Counted from the stretch's first letter, positions 43,706-52,514 are shown. The stretch is DNA of 64,000 nt from Litoreibacter halocynthiae (GCF_004365635.1 NZ_SOBH01000003.1:496001-560000), one strand, 5' to 3'. The notes: generated by a model not told the origin, from the sequence alone. Numbers and translations: made by a program.

Positions 43706-44962
43706 CTACATCGTCGCAACGACCCGTCGCCCATTGGTCTGCGGCAGGTTGGGGCTTTGTCCCCATGTGCTGTAGTTGTTGGACGAGAAATGCGCATAGC
43801 GGCGGCGGATCGCTTGCTCAAGCTCCGGCCGTACGGCGCCTGACTTGAGAGCCTCGTAATAGGCGGTCAAGTTTGCATCCATACTCACCTGAGACCCTTC
43901 GATAGAGTCGGGCAGGCTTTCACCAATCGGGACACCAGCCTCTTTTGCGTGGTCGAACATCAGATTGAGTGACACAAATTGCAGGCCGTGATGCGACGAG
44001 GTCGAGATAACCCGCTCGGTGGTGTCCCAGATGTAGCCTTCATCGACCGTGGTCGTAACGCTGTCATTGTCTCCCGTGCCGGGGGAGTTGTTCGTGACGC
44101 CCCAGCGGTCCTGATAGAACGCGGTAACCCCCGGATAGTCTTCGGGGTCGTAGGTGAAGGTATCTTGATCCGGCGTGCCGTTGGTGGGCCAGTACCCACC
44201 ACCGATGTCGGAATGCGCACCCACCATCTGAATCCGCCTGCCGTGGCTTGCGAGGGTGAGCGGGAAATATTCCCGAATTTCATCCTTGGCGGTGATGTGG
44301 AAAATTGTTTCCGCGGTCGCGATGGATGTGTTCAGGCTTACACCTTCGTAGTTGCCGGTATTGCCCGCGTTGCCCACCGAGGACACGGTGTCGAACAAGC
44401 CCATGAATTTAACTTTCATAGTTGCAGCGCCAAAAGTGATCTCGCCGTCTTTCACACCGTTGGCGAAATCTCGGGCAGCCGCCGACCCACGAGAGAAGCC
44501 GAAAGTGTCAAACCATATGTCGCAGGGCTCCATGCCCGAGGCTTTGGTCCGGATGTCGTTCAGCAACTCGTCAATCGTGTTGGCTACGCGGGTCTCCACA
44601 CCTTCGTCTCCGGTACCCCACGCAAGACCGCGGGTGGTGGTGCCGCCGTCGTCTTCGACGCCGATCCCACGCGCGTAGCGGCTGAAGAATTTCGCCTGTC
44701 TGCGTTCACCATTGACCGTGATCCATTCGGGCTCGCCTTGGGTTTCCAGATACAGGTGTTCCAGCAAGTCGACATTGGTGTGCCAAGCCTCGACGGCCAC
44801 GGTGTGGTCACGCGAGTTCTTCGTGCCATCGAAGAACACCCCAATCCGCAGCAGGTCGCAGGCCACCGCGATGGTATCAGCCGGATCAGTGCCCACTTCG
44901 TTGCCCGCACTGCGTGCGGCGTCGTTCGCTGCGGCTGGATCTTGGTCTTCAGAGGTGCCCAT
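43706..44962 (-). CDS. DUF2235 lipase, probable type VI secretion effector (Tle1-like)
   Basis: 418 residues. The DUF2235 hallmark RIGVFFDGTKNSRD lies near residue 38, and the alpha/beta-hydrolase nucleophile elbow is GFSRGSAAAR (GxSxG). An Asp in LFDTVSSVGN and a His in VGAHSDIGGGY complete a plausible Ser-Asp-His triad. Known members (Tle1) are phospholipases injected by T6SS that break target membranes. No signal peptide, as expected. AAGGAG precedes the start at 44962. The gene follows a membrane-anchored candidate immunity gene (10-base gap) and a DUF4123 adaptor gene. No vgrG, PAAR or T6SS structural gene is in the window. Confidence 0.82.
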   Translation of the reverse strand: MGTSEDQDPAAANDAARSAGNEVGTDPADTIAVACDLLRIGVFFDGTKNSRDHTVAVEAWHTNVDLLEHLYLETQGEPEWITVNGERRQAKFFSRYARGIGVEDDGGTTTRGLAWGTGDEGVETRVANTIDELLNDIRTKASGMEPCDIWFDTFGFSRGSAAARDFANGVKDGEITFGAATMKVKFMGLFDTVSSVGNAGNTGNYEGVSLNTSIATAETIFHITAKDEIREYFPLTLASHGRRIQMVGAHSDIGGGYWPTNGTPDQDTFTYDPEDYPGVTAFYQDRWGVTNNSPGTGDNDSVTTTVDEGYIWDTTERVISTSSHHGLQFVSLNLMFDHAKEAGVPIGESLPDSIEGSQVSMDANLTAYYEALKSGAVRPELEQAIRRRYAHFSSNNYSTWGQSPNLPQTNGRRVVATM

Positions 44963-44972
44963 TTGATGCTCC

Positions 44973-45632
44973 TTACGATGCGCAGCGCGAACGAGGCGCG
45001 GGATTTGATGCGAGATACCGTTTACGTTGTTCAAGGGCGCGGTCCCGTGACCAGTCCTCGACGCCGGCGGCCAGCTCTTGAGCCAGAGGCTGTGATGCAG
45101 CGACCGGCTTGGCGCAGAGTTCCAAAAGCACAACGGGTGCATCCATTTCAGGTGTGATCTTGTCGGTTTGCCGCAAGCCGACCAAACGCAGCGCTTCGGG
45201 ATTGGGCGTGGTCACCTTCACATCCGCGCCGGGGCCGGACACAATGTCGATTGAGGCGTGATCTTTATCATCTCCGAATGTCGACAGCTTCTTGGCAGGC
45301 AGCTCGAATTGCGCCGAGTAGGTTTGTTTGGCGACAATGTCGTACCAGCTTAGCTCGAACTGCAGCAAGTCGTCGGAGCGGTCACCATAGGTGGTCGGCC
45401 CGCCTTCGTTACGCCCTTTGGTCGACAGCTCTACAACCATACGTCCGTTCTGAACCAATCGCTTCACGGCGGGTGCCGCCACATGGGAATGCACCGACAA
45501 GCTAAGCGATTTCGGGCGCGATTGGCCAAACCCGAATATCATCGCAGCCCCCGCCAGAAACGCGACGCAGGCGCCGAACACCACCACAAGGGCGCGACGT
45601 GGCCGTTTTGGGGAAGGGTGCGCACTGTTCAT
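44973..45632 (-). CDS. membrane-anchored candidate immunity protein
   Basis: 219 residues. A short basic head (HPSPKRPRRA) and one hydrophobic helix (LVVVFGACVAFLAGAAMIFGF) anchor a periplasmic domain of about 180 residues, with ELSWYDIVAKQTYSAQFELPAKKLS in it, a pattern faintly like DUF2931 proteins found with Tle1 effectors. Immunity proteins to periplasm-acting lipases are typically exported or membrane-tethered, so topology and position between adaptor and effector fit. The start at 45632 overlaps the DUF4123 stop (ATGA). The function is inferred from context only. Confidence 0.6.
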   Translation of the reverse strand: MNSAHPSPKRPRRALVVVFGACVAFLAGAAMIFGFGQSRPKSLSLSVHSHVAAPAVKRLVQNGRMVVELSTKGRNEGGPTTYGDRSDDLLQFELSWYDIVAKQTYSAQFELPAKKLSTFGDDKDHASIDIVSGPGADVKVTTPNPEALRLVGLRQTDKITPEMDAPVVLLELCAKPVAASQPLAQELAAGVEDWSRDRALEQRKRYLASNPAPRSRCAS

Positions 45633-46738
45633 ATCTCCGTCCATATATCGGTATCTCCATGTGCCGCGTCGCCACGGATGTGTTGAAGACCCTCGCGTTG
45701 GGCTTCGGCTTGGGCATCCAGAAACTTCTCGATGTCCTGAATCGCATAATGGGCCGCTTCTGCTCCCATCAGGATAGACCGAATAGCGCCATTCGCATAT
45801 TCCGAAATGAAATTAGGCCCGAGGATCAGCTCCCAGCAACAAATCTTGGCGATGTGGTCGCGCCGCCAGAAGCCCATTTCAAAAACCTTGTGCCGCAGAT
45901 GTTCTAACTCCGAAAGGCTTTCGTCGAGGGTAAGTCCGGTTTGGGGGGAACTATGCCGGTGCGCGACGACCGAGATGTCGTCGAATTCCTGCTCACGCCT
46001 GATCTGGCGCATAATCGCGCGTATTTCGGGGGTCAGTATTACACGGGTTCCGCGTCGCGGTGCGACAGTTCCCGGAGCGCGCGACAGTATTGCCGCCTGT
46101 CTGGGGGCAGTCACGACCATCGACAGCGCTTCGGTCCCAGAGGGGAACATTGCGGAGACCAGCGGGGCGACGTCGGGGTGATTGCCCATGGCCATCAGCC
46201 GTGTGCAGATCGGTGGGGACCAGTACCGGAAGAAGTACCATTTTCCGGTTTCGTCACGCAGACGGGTGAATCGCCGCAAGTGTTTCCACAGGCTGTTCAT
46301 ATCCACGCGCGAACGTAGGAAGATGCCCAGCTGCTTTTCCCACAACCCACCCGGGGCGGTGTCGGTCGTCATCAGCTTTCGTGTCAGGCTGTGGTCGGGC
46401 TCCAGCTCGACAAGCCAGGGGGCCGCCTCGCCAAGCTCTTCAAGCGCCTTGCCGGTGAACAGGCATTTGTGGTTCAGATCCGAGGTGTCCAGAATATTAG
46501 GCAGCGCCGGATGGCAGGCGGCATCAAGCAGTGCATAAGTTTTTAGGGGCGGCAGATTTTCTTTCCCACCCCATGCCTCGTAATCTGCCTTTGGGTCGGG
46601 ATCACCAAATAACGGCTCACTCAGCTCCTCCGGCATCTGCAGCGCAGGCGACCCGAATTGAGCATCAAGGGGCGCAGCATCCTCCAGCGCTTTCACCAGC
46701 AGCCAAGGGTCAAGTGGGGCAGTCACGGCACTATTCAC
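45629..46738 (-). CDS. DUF4123 adaptor/chaperone of a type VI secretion effector
   Basis: 369 residues. The DUF4123 core shows as TYALLDAACHPALPNIL, the KCLFTGKALEELGEAAPWLVEL region, WEKQLGIFLRSRVDMNSLWKHLRRF and GKWYFFRYWSPP (the family's W(G)IFLxS...HLR...YFRYxDP). DUF4123 proteins (Tap/TEC) load a specific effector onto VgrG and are encoded next to it. The C-terminal 120 residues are effector-specific. GTG start at 46738 with a weak ribosome site; a later start is possible. First gene of the three-gene minus-strand unit. Confidence 0.82.
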   Translation of the reverse strand: MNSAVTAPLDPWLLVKALEDAAPLDAQFGSPALQMPEELSEPLFGDPDPKADYEAWGGKENLPPLKTYALLDAACHPALPNILDTSDLNHKCLFTGKALEELGEAAPWLVELEPDHSLTRKLMTTDTAPGGLWEKQLGIFLRSRVDMNSLWKHLRRFTRLRDETGKWYFFRYWSPPICTRLMAMGNHPDVAPLVSAMFPSGTEALSMVVTAPRQAAILSRAPGTVAPRRGTRVILTPEIRAIMRQIRREQEFDDISVVAHRHSSPQTGLTLDESLSELEHLRHKVFEMGFWRRDHIAKICCWELILGPNFISEYANGAIRSILMGAEAAHYAIQDIEKFLDAQAEAQREGLQHIRGDAAHGDTDIWTEI

Positions 46739-47082
46739 CGGATATCAATTCGCATTTTAAGTCTGGGCCAAATTCTTAGATTCAATGTCTCTTAGGTATA
46801 GAGAGCAAAAACATCATGGCAATAGTATAGCGGAGACTCTCTTTTTCGGGTGTCAGGCTCGCCCGAATCGGTTTGCGCGGCTGTTGCGCGAAGCCGGTGT
46901 CAGATGCTTGTGACCCGTCAGAAAATTGAATCAGATCGCTGTTTTCCCACTAAGGGGCTGCCAACATCGCTGTTTTGGCTCTAGTCTACTAAATTCTGGG
47001 TATTGCTGACGGCGCTCTACTGACGCAAAACCCCAATGTGGTGAAAAAATATTACCAATTTAGCTCTCTGGGAGGAGATACT
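46739..47082. promoter_or_regulatory. divergent region between the T6SS effector unit and the TRAP operon
   Basis: 344 bases with no gene. It must contain the promoters of both divergent units. CTGACGGCG and CTGACGCAA lie 15 bases apart near 47007-47030, and a G-rich ribosome site precedes dctP. No known operator was recognised. Confidence 0.5.
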
Positions 47083-48129
47083 ATGAAAACCAACCTAATC
47101 GCAGCCGCGCTTGGCCTATCGGTCGCTGCTGGCTCAGCTCAAGCACAAGACGTGCTGGAAATGACATCTGCCTTCGGCAAAAACCTTCCGATCCTTGGCA
47201 CTGCCGCGACGGACTTTGTTGAAAAGTTGAACTCGATTTCGACCGAAGTCGAATTCGAGCACTTTGACCCCGGCAAGCTGGTCCCGACTTTGGAGGCGTT
47301 GGACGCCGTATCGAACGGCTCTGTCGACGCCGCGTTCACGACCTCCGGTTATTGGCAGGGTAAAATCACGGCCGCCTCGCTGTTTGCCGCTGTGCCGTTC
47401 GGCCCGGAAGCTGGCGAATTCCTTGGCTGGATTCTGTATGATGACGGCAAAGAACTTTGGCAGCGTATGTATGACGAAGCCGGCTACGACGTGCACGTCA
47501 CGCCTTGCGGTGTGATTGCGCCGGAAACCTCCGGTTGGTTCAAGAACGAAATCAATTCCGCTGAAGACCTGCAAGGTCTGAACATGCGCTTCTTTGGCCT
47601 TGGTGCTGAAGTCATGCAAAAGATCGGCGTCTCTACGTCGCTTCTTGGCGCGTCGGATATCTTCCCGGCACTTGAGCGTGGCGCGATCGACGCGACCGAG
47701 TTCTCCATGCCACGCATCGACTCGCGCTTGGGCTTCCACAAAATCGCGAAGTTCAACTACTTCCCCGGCTGGCACCAGCCGTCCACTTTGTTCGAACTGC
47801 TGGTCAACAAAGACGCGTGGGAAGGTCTTGGCGAAATGGCACAGGCACAAATCGAAGTGGCTTGCTTGGCCAACATCACGACCAACCTTGCGGAAGGCGA
47901 AGCGACCAACTTTGAAGCCATGGTAGAGAACACCGAAAAGAACGGCGTTCAAATCCGTCAGTGGTCGCCAGAGCTTCTTGACCTGTTCGAGAGCACTTGG
48001 AACGAAGTTGCGGCCGATCTGGCAAAAGAAGATCCACTCTTCGCGGAAGTCTGGGCTGACTTGGCAGAATACCGTGCCGGCTACAAAGTCTGGAACGACA
48101 ACATCTACCTGCCACGCCCACGCAACTAA
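47083..48129 (+). CDS. TRAP transporter substrate-binding protein, DctP/TakP-like
   Basis: 348 residues with a signal peptide (MKTNLIAAALGLSVAAGSAQA). Family hallmarks are the EDLQGLNMRFFGLGAEVMQKIGVST region with the ligand-carboxylate Arg (NMRFFG), DIFPALERGAIDATEFSMP and FHKIAKFNYFPGWHQPST, which follow the layout of TakP, the 2-oxo-acid binder of Rhodobacter sphaeroides. A monocarboxylate or keto acid is therefore the likely ligand, but this is not certain. GGGAGGAGAT precedes the start at 47083. A hairpin terminator-like structure follows before dctQ. Confidence 0.87.
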   Translation: MKTNLIAAALGLSVAAGSAQAQDVLEMTSAFGKNLPILGTAATDFVEKLNSISTEVEFEHFDPGKLVPTLEALDAVSNGSVDAAFTTSGYWQGKITAASLFAAVPFGPEAGEFLGWILYDDGKELWQRMYDEAGYDVHVTPCGVIAPETSGWFKNEINSAEDLQGLNMRFFGLGAEVMQKIGVSTSLLGASDIFPALERGAIDATEFSMPRIDSRLGFHKIAKFNYFPGWHQPSTLFELLVNKDAWEGLGEMAQAQIEVACLANITTNLAEGEATNFEAMVENTEKNGVQIRQWSPELLDLFESTWNEVAADLAKEDPLFAEVWADLAEYRAGYKVWNDNIYLPRPRN

Positions 48130-48156
48130 GGCGCGCAGTTAGAGATTAAAACTTTG

Positions 48157-48183
48157 AGGGCGGCCCGGTCGGCCGCCCTTTTT
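48157..48183 (+). terminator. intra-operon hairpin between dctP and dctQ
   Basis: Arms GGGCGGCC (48158-48165) and GGCCGCCC (48171-48178), extended by one A-T pair, 5-base loop, then TTTTT 48179-48183. Likely lowers dctQM relative to dctP. Confidence 0.82.
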
Positions 48184-48224
48184 CCAAAGATTTGGACGTT
48201 CCGAGCGGGGCGGGGGAGAACAAC

Positions 48225-49022
48225 ATGTCCGGTGAAACTGTAGAACTGGCCGGAGGGCTGGATGATGTCTCCATCGCGATCACCGATCCCGGTGACGTAG
48301 ATCGCGAGCATCACGGCTGGCCTGACCGCCTGATGATCAATGTCGGAAATGTCGTTGCATGGCTGTTTCCGCTCTTGATGGTGGGCATCGTGGCTCAGGT
48401 TATCTTGCGCCAAAGCGGTGTGAACCAAGCATGGCTTGATGATGCGCAATGGTGGATTTACGGCTTTGCGATGCTCACAGGCTTCGCCTATGCCATCACC
48501 ACGCAAAGCCATGTGCGCGTCGACATTTTGCACCAAAACTATTCACCCGCCAAAAAGGCGAGGATCGAGGTCTTCGCGATTGGCTGGCTGCTGCTGCCAT
48601 TTTTGGTCATCATGACTGATATTCTGCTGCACTATGCGTGGTCGTCTATCGTGGCGCTTGAAGGGTCGAGTAGCCCCAACGGGTTGCACCACCTCTACCT
48701 GCTGAAGTCCTCGCTGCCGGTGATGTTCATCATTGCGATTATTGCAGCATGGGGTGTTTTCCGGCGCAATCTAGCAATCTTCTCGTCGGTTTCGCTGCAC
48801 AAAGTCGTCCTTTGGAGCTTGCCTGCGATGCTGTTCTTCCTGACGCGCATTATCCACTATGCGGCCTATTGGTTCTACGCGTTGAGCCAGCCCGATCTAA
48901 ATCCACGTCGCATCACCAAAGAACCCATTTTCGAGCAAACAGGCTACATCGCTATCGCGACTATCCTAGTGTTGCTGGTCGTGGGCTATGCGCTATCGCG
49001 CAATTCAGCGAAGGACGCGTAA
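48225..49022 (+). CDS. TRAP transporter small permease, DctQ (long form)
   Basis: 265 residues; ordinary DctQ has about 160-180 with four helices. The DctQ core is visible as VVAWLFPLLMVGIVAQVILR, WLDDAQWWIYGFAMLTGFAYAITTQSHVRVDIL. Two further helix groups follow (VVLWSLPAMLFFLTRIIHYAAYWFYAL and the C-terminal IAIATILVLLVVGYAL), giving about six or more. The long form occurs with TakP-type systems. It lies 3 bases before dctM and after the hairpin. GGGGGAG precedes the ATG. Confidence 0.85.
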   Translation: MSGETVELAGGLDDVSIAITDPGDVDREHHGWPDRLMINVGNVVAWLFPLLMVGIVAQVILRQSGVNQAWLDDAQWWIYGFAMLTGFAYAITTQSHVRVDILHQNYSPAKKARIEVFAIGWLLLPFLVIMTDILLHYAWSSIVALEGSSSPNGLHHLYLLKSSLPVMFIIAIIAAWGVFRRNLAIFSSVSLHKVVLWSLPAMLFFLTRIIHYAAYWFYALSQPDLNPRRITKEPIFEQTGYIAIATILVLLVVGYALSRNSAKDA

Positions 49023-49025
49023 CTC

Positions 49026-50471
49026 ATGCAACTGCTTTCCCTATTTAACTTCCTGACGCTGAACGAATGGTCTGTTCTGCTGATGTTTGCGGTCTTCATT
49101 GTGATGTTGTTTCGTGGTGTTCCGGTGGCCTACGCCCTTGTGGGGGTGTCATTGGTATTCATCGTTTTGGGCGAATTCGTGCTTGATCCGAACCGCAAAT
49201 ACATCAACGAATTCATAGAATTCGACCGAACCGGCATCACCTACACGAAGCTCTTTGCCAATGGCAGCCGTTTCTTTGGCGGGATTATCAACAACCCGGT
49301 GCTTGTCGCCTTGCCGATGTTTATCTTCATGGGGTTGATGCTGGACCAGTCCGGCGTGGCACAACGCATGATGAAGGCGATGCAGGTTCTGTTTGGCGCG
49401 CTGAAAGGCGGGCTGGCGCTGTCGGTCATGCTGATTGGCATCATCCTAGCGGCCTCGACTGGCGTCATTGGAGCTTCCGTGGTGCTGTTAGGCGTCATGG
49501 GTATCCCGACAATGATGGCGCAGAACTACTCCAAACCCATCGCGACGGGTACGATCGCGGCGTCCGGCACGTTGGGCATTCTAATTCCGCCGTCGATCAT
49601 GCTGGTGATCATGTCGGATCAGTTGGCCATCTCGCTTGGTGACCTGTTCATGGGCGCGCTGTTCCCCGGCCTTTTGTTGGGCGTGCTCTACATCGTATTC
49701 CTGATCGTCTATGGCTTGGTTAATCCCAAAGCGATGCCGGTGCCTGAAAACCGCCCTCCGGTCGACATGACGATCATCAAGGAAACCGCCTTGTCGGTGA
49801 TGCCGCCAATGGCGCTGATCCTGCTGGTGCTCGGCTCGATCTTCTTCGGCTTCGCCACACCCACCGAGGCGTCCGGTCTGGGGGCCATGGGGGCGACCAT
49901 TCTGGCGTTCCTGAACCGCAAGCTGAATATGACAGTGTTCAAGGACGTGATGCGCCAGACGCTGAATACGTCGGGCTATATCGTGGGTATCTTCATCGCC
50001 GCGAATTTCTTTGCCTTCATTCTGCGCCGCTTTGGCGGGGACGAGATCATCGAGCATCTGGTGCTGTCGTCCTTCGACGACAAGTATCTGGTGGTCCTGT
50101 TCATCTTGTTCATCATCTTCCTGCTGGGCTTCCTGCTTGACTGGATCGAGATCACGCTAATCATCATGCCGCTGATGTTGCCGGTTGTTTTGGCTTTGGA
50201 CATCCCTGTCGACGGCTTTGGGGTGGTGGATAACCCGTCTATCGTTTGGTTCGCCATCCTGGTGGCGGTGACGTTACAGACGTCATTCCTGACGCCGCCT
50301 GTGGGCTTTGCGCTGTTCTATCTCAAGGGTGTCTGCCCGCCGGACATCACACTGGGCCACATCTACCGCGGCGTTATCCCCTTTGTGCTGCTGCAGCTCA
50401 CGGGGCTAGGGATCGTGTTCGCCTTCCCCAGTATCGTGACATGGCTTCCTGCCATCGCATACGGGAATTAG
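49026..50471 (+). CDS. TRAP transporter large permease, DctM
   Basis: 481 residues, about twelve membrane helices. Family landmarks: LLMFAVFIVMLFRGVPVAYAL at the start, GVIGASVVLLGVMGIPTMM, IAASGTLGILIPPSIMLVI (the GTLGxLIPPS hallmark) and late PVGFALFYLKGV. It is the cation-coupled channel of the secondary TRAP system, together with dctP and dctQ, in the inner membrane. Adjacent to dctQ (3-base spacing). A terminator lies 8 bases after the stop. Confidence 0.93.
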   Translation: MQLLSLFNFLTLNEWSVLLMFAVFIVMLFRGVPVAYALVGVSLVFIVLGEFVLDPNRKYINEFIEFDRTGITYTKLFANGSRFFGGIINNPVLVALPMFIFMGLMLDQSGVAQRMMKAMQVLFGALKGGLALSVMLIGIILAASTGVIGASVVLLGVMGIPTMMAQNYSKPIATGTIAASGTLGILIPPSIMLVIMSDQLAISLGDLFMGALFPGLLLGVLYIVFLIVYGLVNPKAMPVPENRPPVDMTIIKETALSVMPPMALILLVLGSIFFGFATPTEASGLGAMGATILAFLNRKLNMTVFKDVMRQTLNTSGYIVGIFIAANFFAFILRRFGGDEIIEHLVLSSFDDKYLVVLFILFIIFLLGFLLDWIEITLIIMPLMLPVVLALDIPVDGFGVVDNPSIVWFAILVAVTLQTSFLTPPVGFALFYLKGVCPPDITLGHIYRGVIPFVLLQLTGLGIVFAFPSIVTWLPAIAYGN

Positions 50472-50478
50472 AATGATT

Positions 50479-50502
50479 GGCCGCCCCTCGGGGCGGCCTT
50501 TT
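50479..50502 (+). terminator. terminator of the TRAP operon
   Basis: Arms GGCCGCCCC (50479-50487) and GGGGCGGCC (50490-50498), very short loop so the inner pairs probably open, followed by TTTT. It reaches the stop of the convergent exporter gene and may serve both. Confidence 0.85.
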
Positions 50503-51413
50503 CATATGGCGCGCAGCAACAGGCCCGACGCGATGAACAGGATCAAGAGCCCTGCGATCAACTCAATGGCGGGCACAATTCCAGTGGCCACGCGCGAAGA
50601 CGCAAACGATCCGATCACCCCCGCCCGCATCGTCACCGCGGCAACGCCGACCCCAATTGTGACCACCGCGGTGCCAAGCGCCATAGCGAAGGCTCCGGCA
50701 ATTCCCGCCATCGCGATGCCCATCTGCCAAGTGATGATCAGTACGAACAGCGCACCGGTGCAGGGACGCATCGCGATGCCCGCGATTAGGATCAGCGCAT
50801 CACGCAGGGAGCTGGCATTCTCCACCTCGTCAAGGCTCGGCCCGTGTTTGTGGCCACATTCCGAGCAGGTGCCGTCCTCCCCGTGGGGATGATGCGCGTG
50901 GTCATGGGTGGCCGCTTGATGACGGCGCAGGAATTTCCGCAGGGCGCGTATCGTCAGCCACAAGCCAATTGCCCCGATTGCAGCATAGCTGAAGGGGGCC
51001 ATATAGTCCTCCGCCGCGCCGACCATCTGGGTGCGGCTCAGGTTGAACACCAGCACTCCTGCATAGACTAGCAAGACGGCGGTGGTCGCCTGTCCCAGAC
51101 TGGACACAAGCGAGATCAGCGACAAGCGCATCCATGGCACCTGACGACCAAGACCGTACCCGCCGATCAGAACCTTGCCATGGCCCGGACCGATGGCGTG
51201 GAAAAACCCGTAGGCAAAGCACAGCGTCATCAGCAGAGTAAGCGCGCCCGCGTCGCCGCTGCGCAACGCGCGCAGAGTGCGCGCGATCTGGTTCTGAAAG
51301 TCGCGTTGTTCGCCTGCTGCAAAGGCCGCAAGGCTGTCAAAGCCACCGCTGCTCCAGAGCCAGATCAGCGCTGCAATAGCAATTGCGACTGGAACTATTA
51401 CAACGCGGGGCAT
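50502..51413 (-). CDS. NicO/RcnA-type nickel/cobalt exporter family protein
   Basis: 303 residues with about seven membrane helices. The metal-binding helix motif FFHAIGPGHGKVLIGGY (HxxGPGHGK-like) lies near residue 72, and a second ALILIAGIAMRPCTGALFVL helix is characteristic of the RcnA/NicO group. A His/Cys-rich loop (HDHAHHPHGEDGTCSECGHKH) sits between helices and likely chelates metal. It is coupled to the DUF1007 gene (16-base overlap). Located downstream of irr, so metal (Ni, Co or Zn) homeostasis is the probable role; the metal is not certain. Confidence 0.83.
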   Translation of the reverse strand: MPRVVIVPVAIAIAALIWLWSSGGFDSLAAFAAGEQRDFQNQIARTLRALRSGDAGALTLLMTLCFAYGFFHAIGPGHGKVLIGGYGLGRQVPWMRLSLISLVSSLGQATTAVLLVYAGVLVFNLSRTQMVGAAEDYMAPFSYAAIGAIGLWLTIRALRKFLRRHQAATHDHAHHPHGEDGTCSECGHKHGPSLDEVENASSLRDALILIAGIAMRPCTGALFVLIITWQMGIAMAGIAGAFAMALGTAVVTIGVGVAAVTMRAGVIGSFASSRVATGIVPAIELIAGLLILFIASGLLLRAI

Positions 51414-52069
51414 GTGATGCGGATGTCGGTGGCAAAATCCCCGCCGATCAACGGGATGTCGTTTTCTTCAAGGTCGGCATTGGCGTCCAGCGTCAAAAGC
51501 TGCGCCTGCATCTGCGCCAGCTGGCCGTCGATATCGGGCTCGATACGCAAAATCTTGCAGTCGTCACGCCCTGTGACCGTGACCGGAAGCGTCATGTCGT
51601 AGGCCGTGTAATAGGTCGGATCAAAGGCTTTGAATGATATCGGGTCACCCGACAGAATTGGCGCTCCCACAACCTCGCGCAGATGCGTCGAGATGATCCT
51701 GCCATCCACCATATCCGCGGTCGGCTCGATTGGTCGTGTCAGCTTCAATATCTGGCCGTCGAGTACCGCTTCCAAATCGCCCGCGTAACCTTGCACCCAA
51801 TCCGCGTCGAAACCCGTCAGTTCTTTGCGCTCTTCGGGGGTAAGGGAGCCGTCACCATCTGCGTCGACCTTGTAGTCCTCGGCCAAAAGCAGCGAATAAA
51901 GATCGTCGTAGTTCCACGTCACCTTTACATGTGTCAGTCGCCCCTCGGCGTCGAAAATAATCTCGAGACCGGTATCAATGAAAATATGGGGATGGGCCGC
52001 GACAGGCGCGGGTCCGGAAGCCAGCATCGAGGCAAGCACAGCGGCGATACCTTTTCGGGCGTTCAGCAT
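51398..52069 (-). CDS. exported DUF1007 protein with EF-hand-like loop
   Basis: 223 residues with a signal peptide ending AAHPHIF; the HPHIFI motif at the mature start is the DUF1007 hallmark and may bind metal. An EF-hand-like DADGDGSLTPEE lies at about 72-83 and a second Asp-rich DANADLEENDIPLI near the C-terminus. DUF1007 proteins are commonly encoded directly before NicO-type transporters, as here, and are presumed periplasmic partners. The start at 52069 (28 bases after irr) was chosen over 52138, which would overlap irr. Confidence 0.83.
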   Translation of the reverse strand: MLNARKGIAAVLASMLASGPAPVAAHPHIFIDTGLEIIFDAEGRLTHVKVTWNYDDLYSLLLAEDYKVDADGDGSLTPEERKELTGFDADWVQGYAGDLEAVLDGQILKLTRPIEPTADMVDGRIISTHLREVVGAPILSGDPISFKAFDPTYYTAYDMTLPVTVTGRDDCKILRIEPDIDGQLAQMQAQLLTLDANADLEENDIPLIGGDFATDIRITCPAL

Positions 52070-52097
52070 GGGGTCAGGTTCCCTTGACGCGGGCGTT

Positions 52098-52514
52098 TCA
52101 GGTGCGGCGCAACCGGATGACGACGTCGACTTTGGCAATCTCTGTACCAGCGGGTGCGTCGGGCAACGAGGCGATTTCCAACTGCTCTTTCGGGGCGTCG
52201 GTCAGGTGGCCTTCGTCTTCCCAGAAGAAATGCGGGTGGTCGTCAACGCGTGTATCGAAGTAGCTTTTGGTGCCGTCGACCATGATTTCGCGGATCAATC
52301 CGGCCTCGGAGAATGCTTTGAGCGTGTTGTAAACCGTCGCCAGCGACACACCGTCGGTCTGATCGGTTGCGGCCGCGTGCAGGCTTTCAGCGGTGATGTG
52401 GCGATGCTGGCCGTCGCCAACCAAAAGTTCCGCCAAAGCCACGCGCTGACGCGTCGGGCGCAACCCTGCACCCGCCAGCCATTCGGTTCCACGCTTGGTT
52501 TCTATCGACAACAT
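52098..52514 (-). CDS. irr: iron response regulator Irr (Fur superfamily)
   Basis: 138 residues. The winged helix is LRPTRQRVALAELLVGDGQHRHITAESLH with SLATVYNTLKAF recognition part, followed by the Irr-specific DDHPHFFWEDEGHLTD (HxH region that senses haem/iron) in place of the Cys-rich Fur end. Irr represses iron and haem genes under iron limitation in alphaproteobacteria. Divergent from fabA across 161 bases; the irr-fabA-fabB-fabI order is recurrent in Rhodobacterales. Iron control of fatty-acid synthesis is not implied by that alone. Confidence 0.9.
   Translation of the reverse strand: MLSIETKRGTEWLAGAGLRPTRQRVALAELLVGDGQHRHITAESLHAAATDQTDGVSLATVYNTLKAFSEAGLIREIMVDGTKSYFDTRVDDHPHFFWEDEGHLTDAPKEQLEIASLPDAPAGTEIAKVDVVIRLRRT

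Noticed and set aside
43979-45157. 392-codon plus-strand frame opposite the DUF2235 gene
   Set aside because: Shadow frame; the minus strand has DUF2235 motifs, AAGGAG and operon context.
43616-46738. tRNA-Arg with the T6SS unit as an integrated island
   Set aside because: No integrase and no repeat of the tRNA 3' end was found on the far side of the effector genes.
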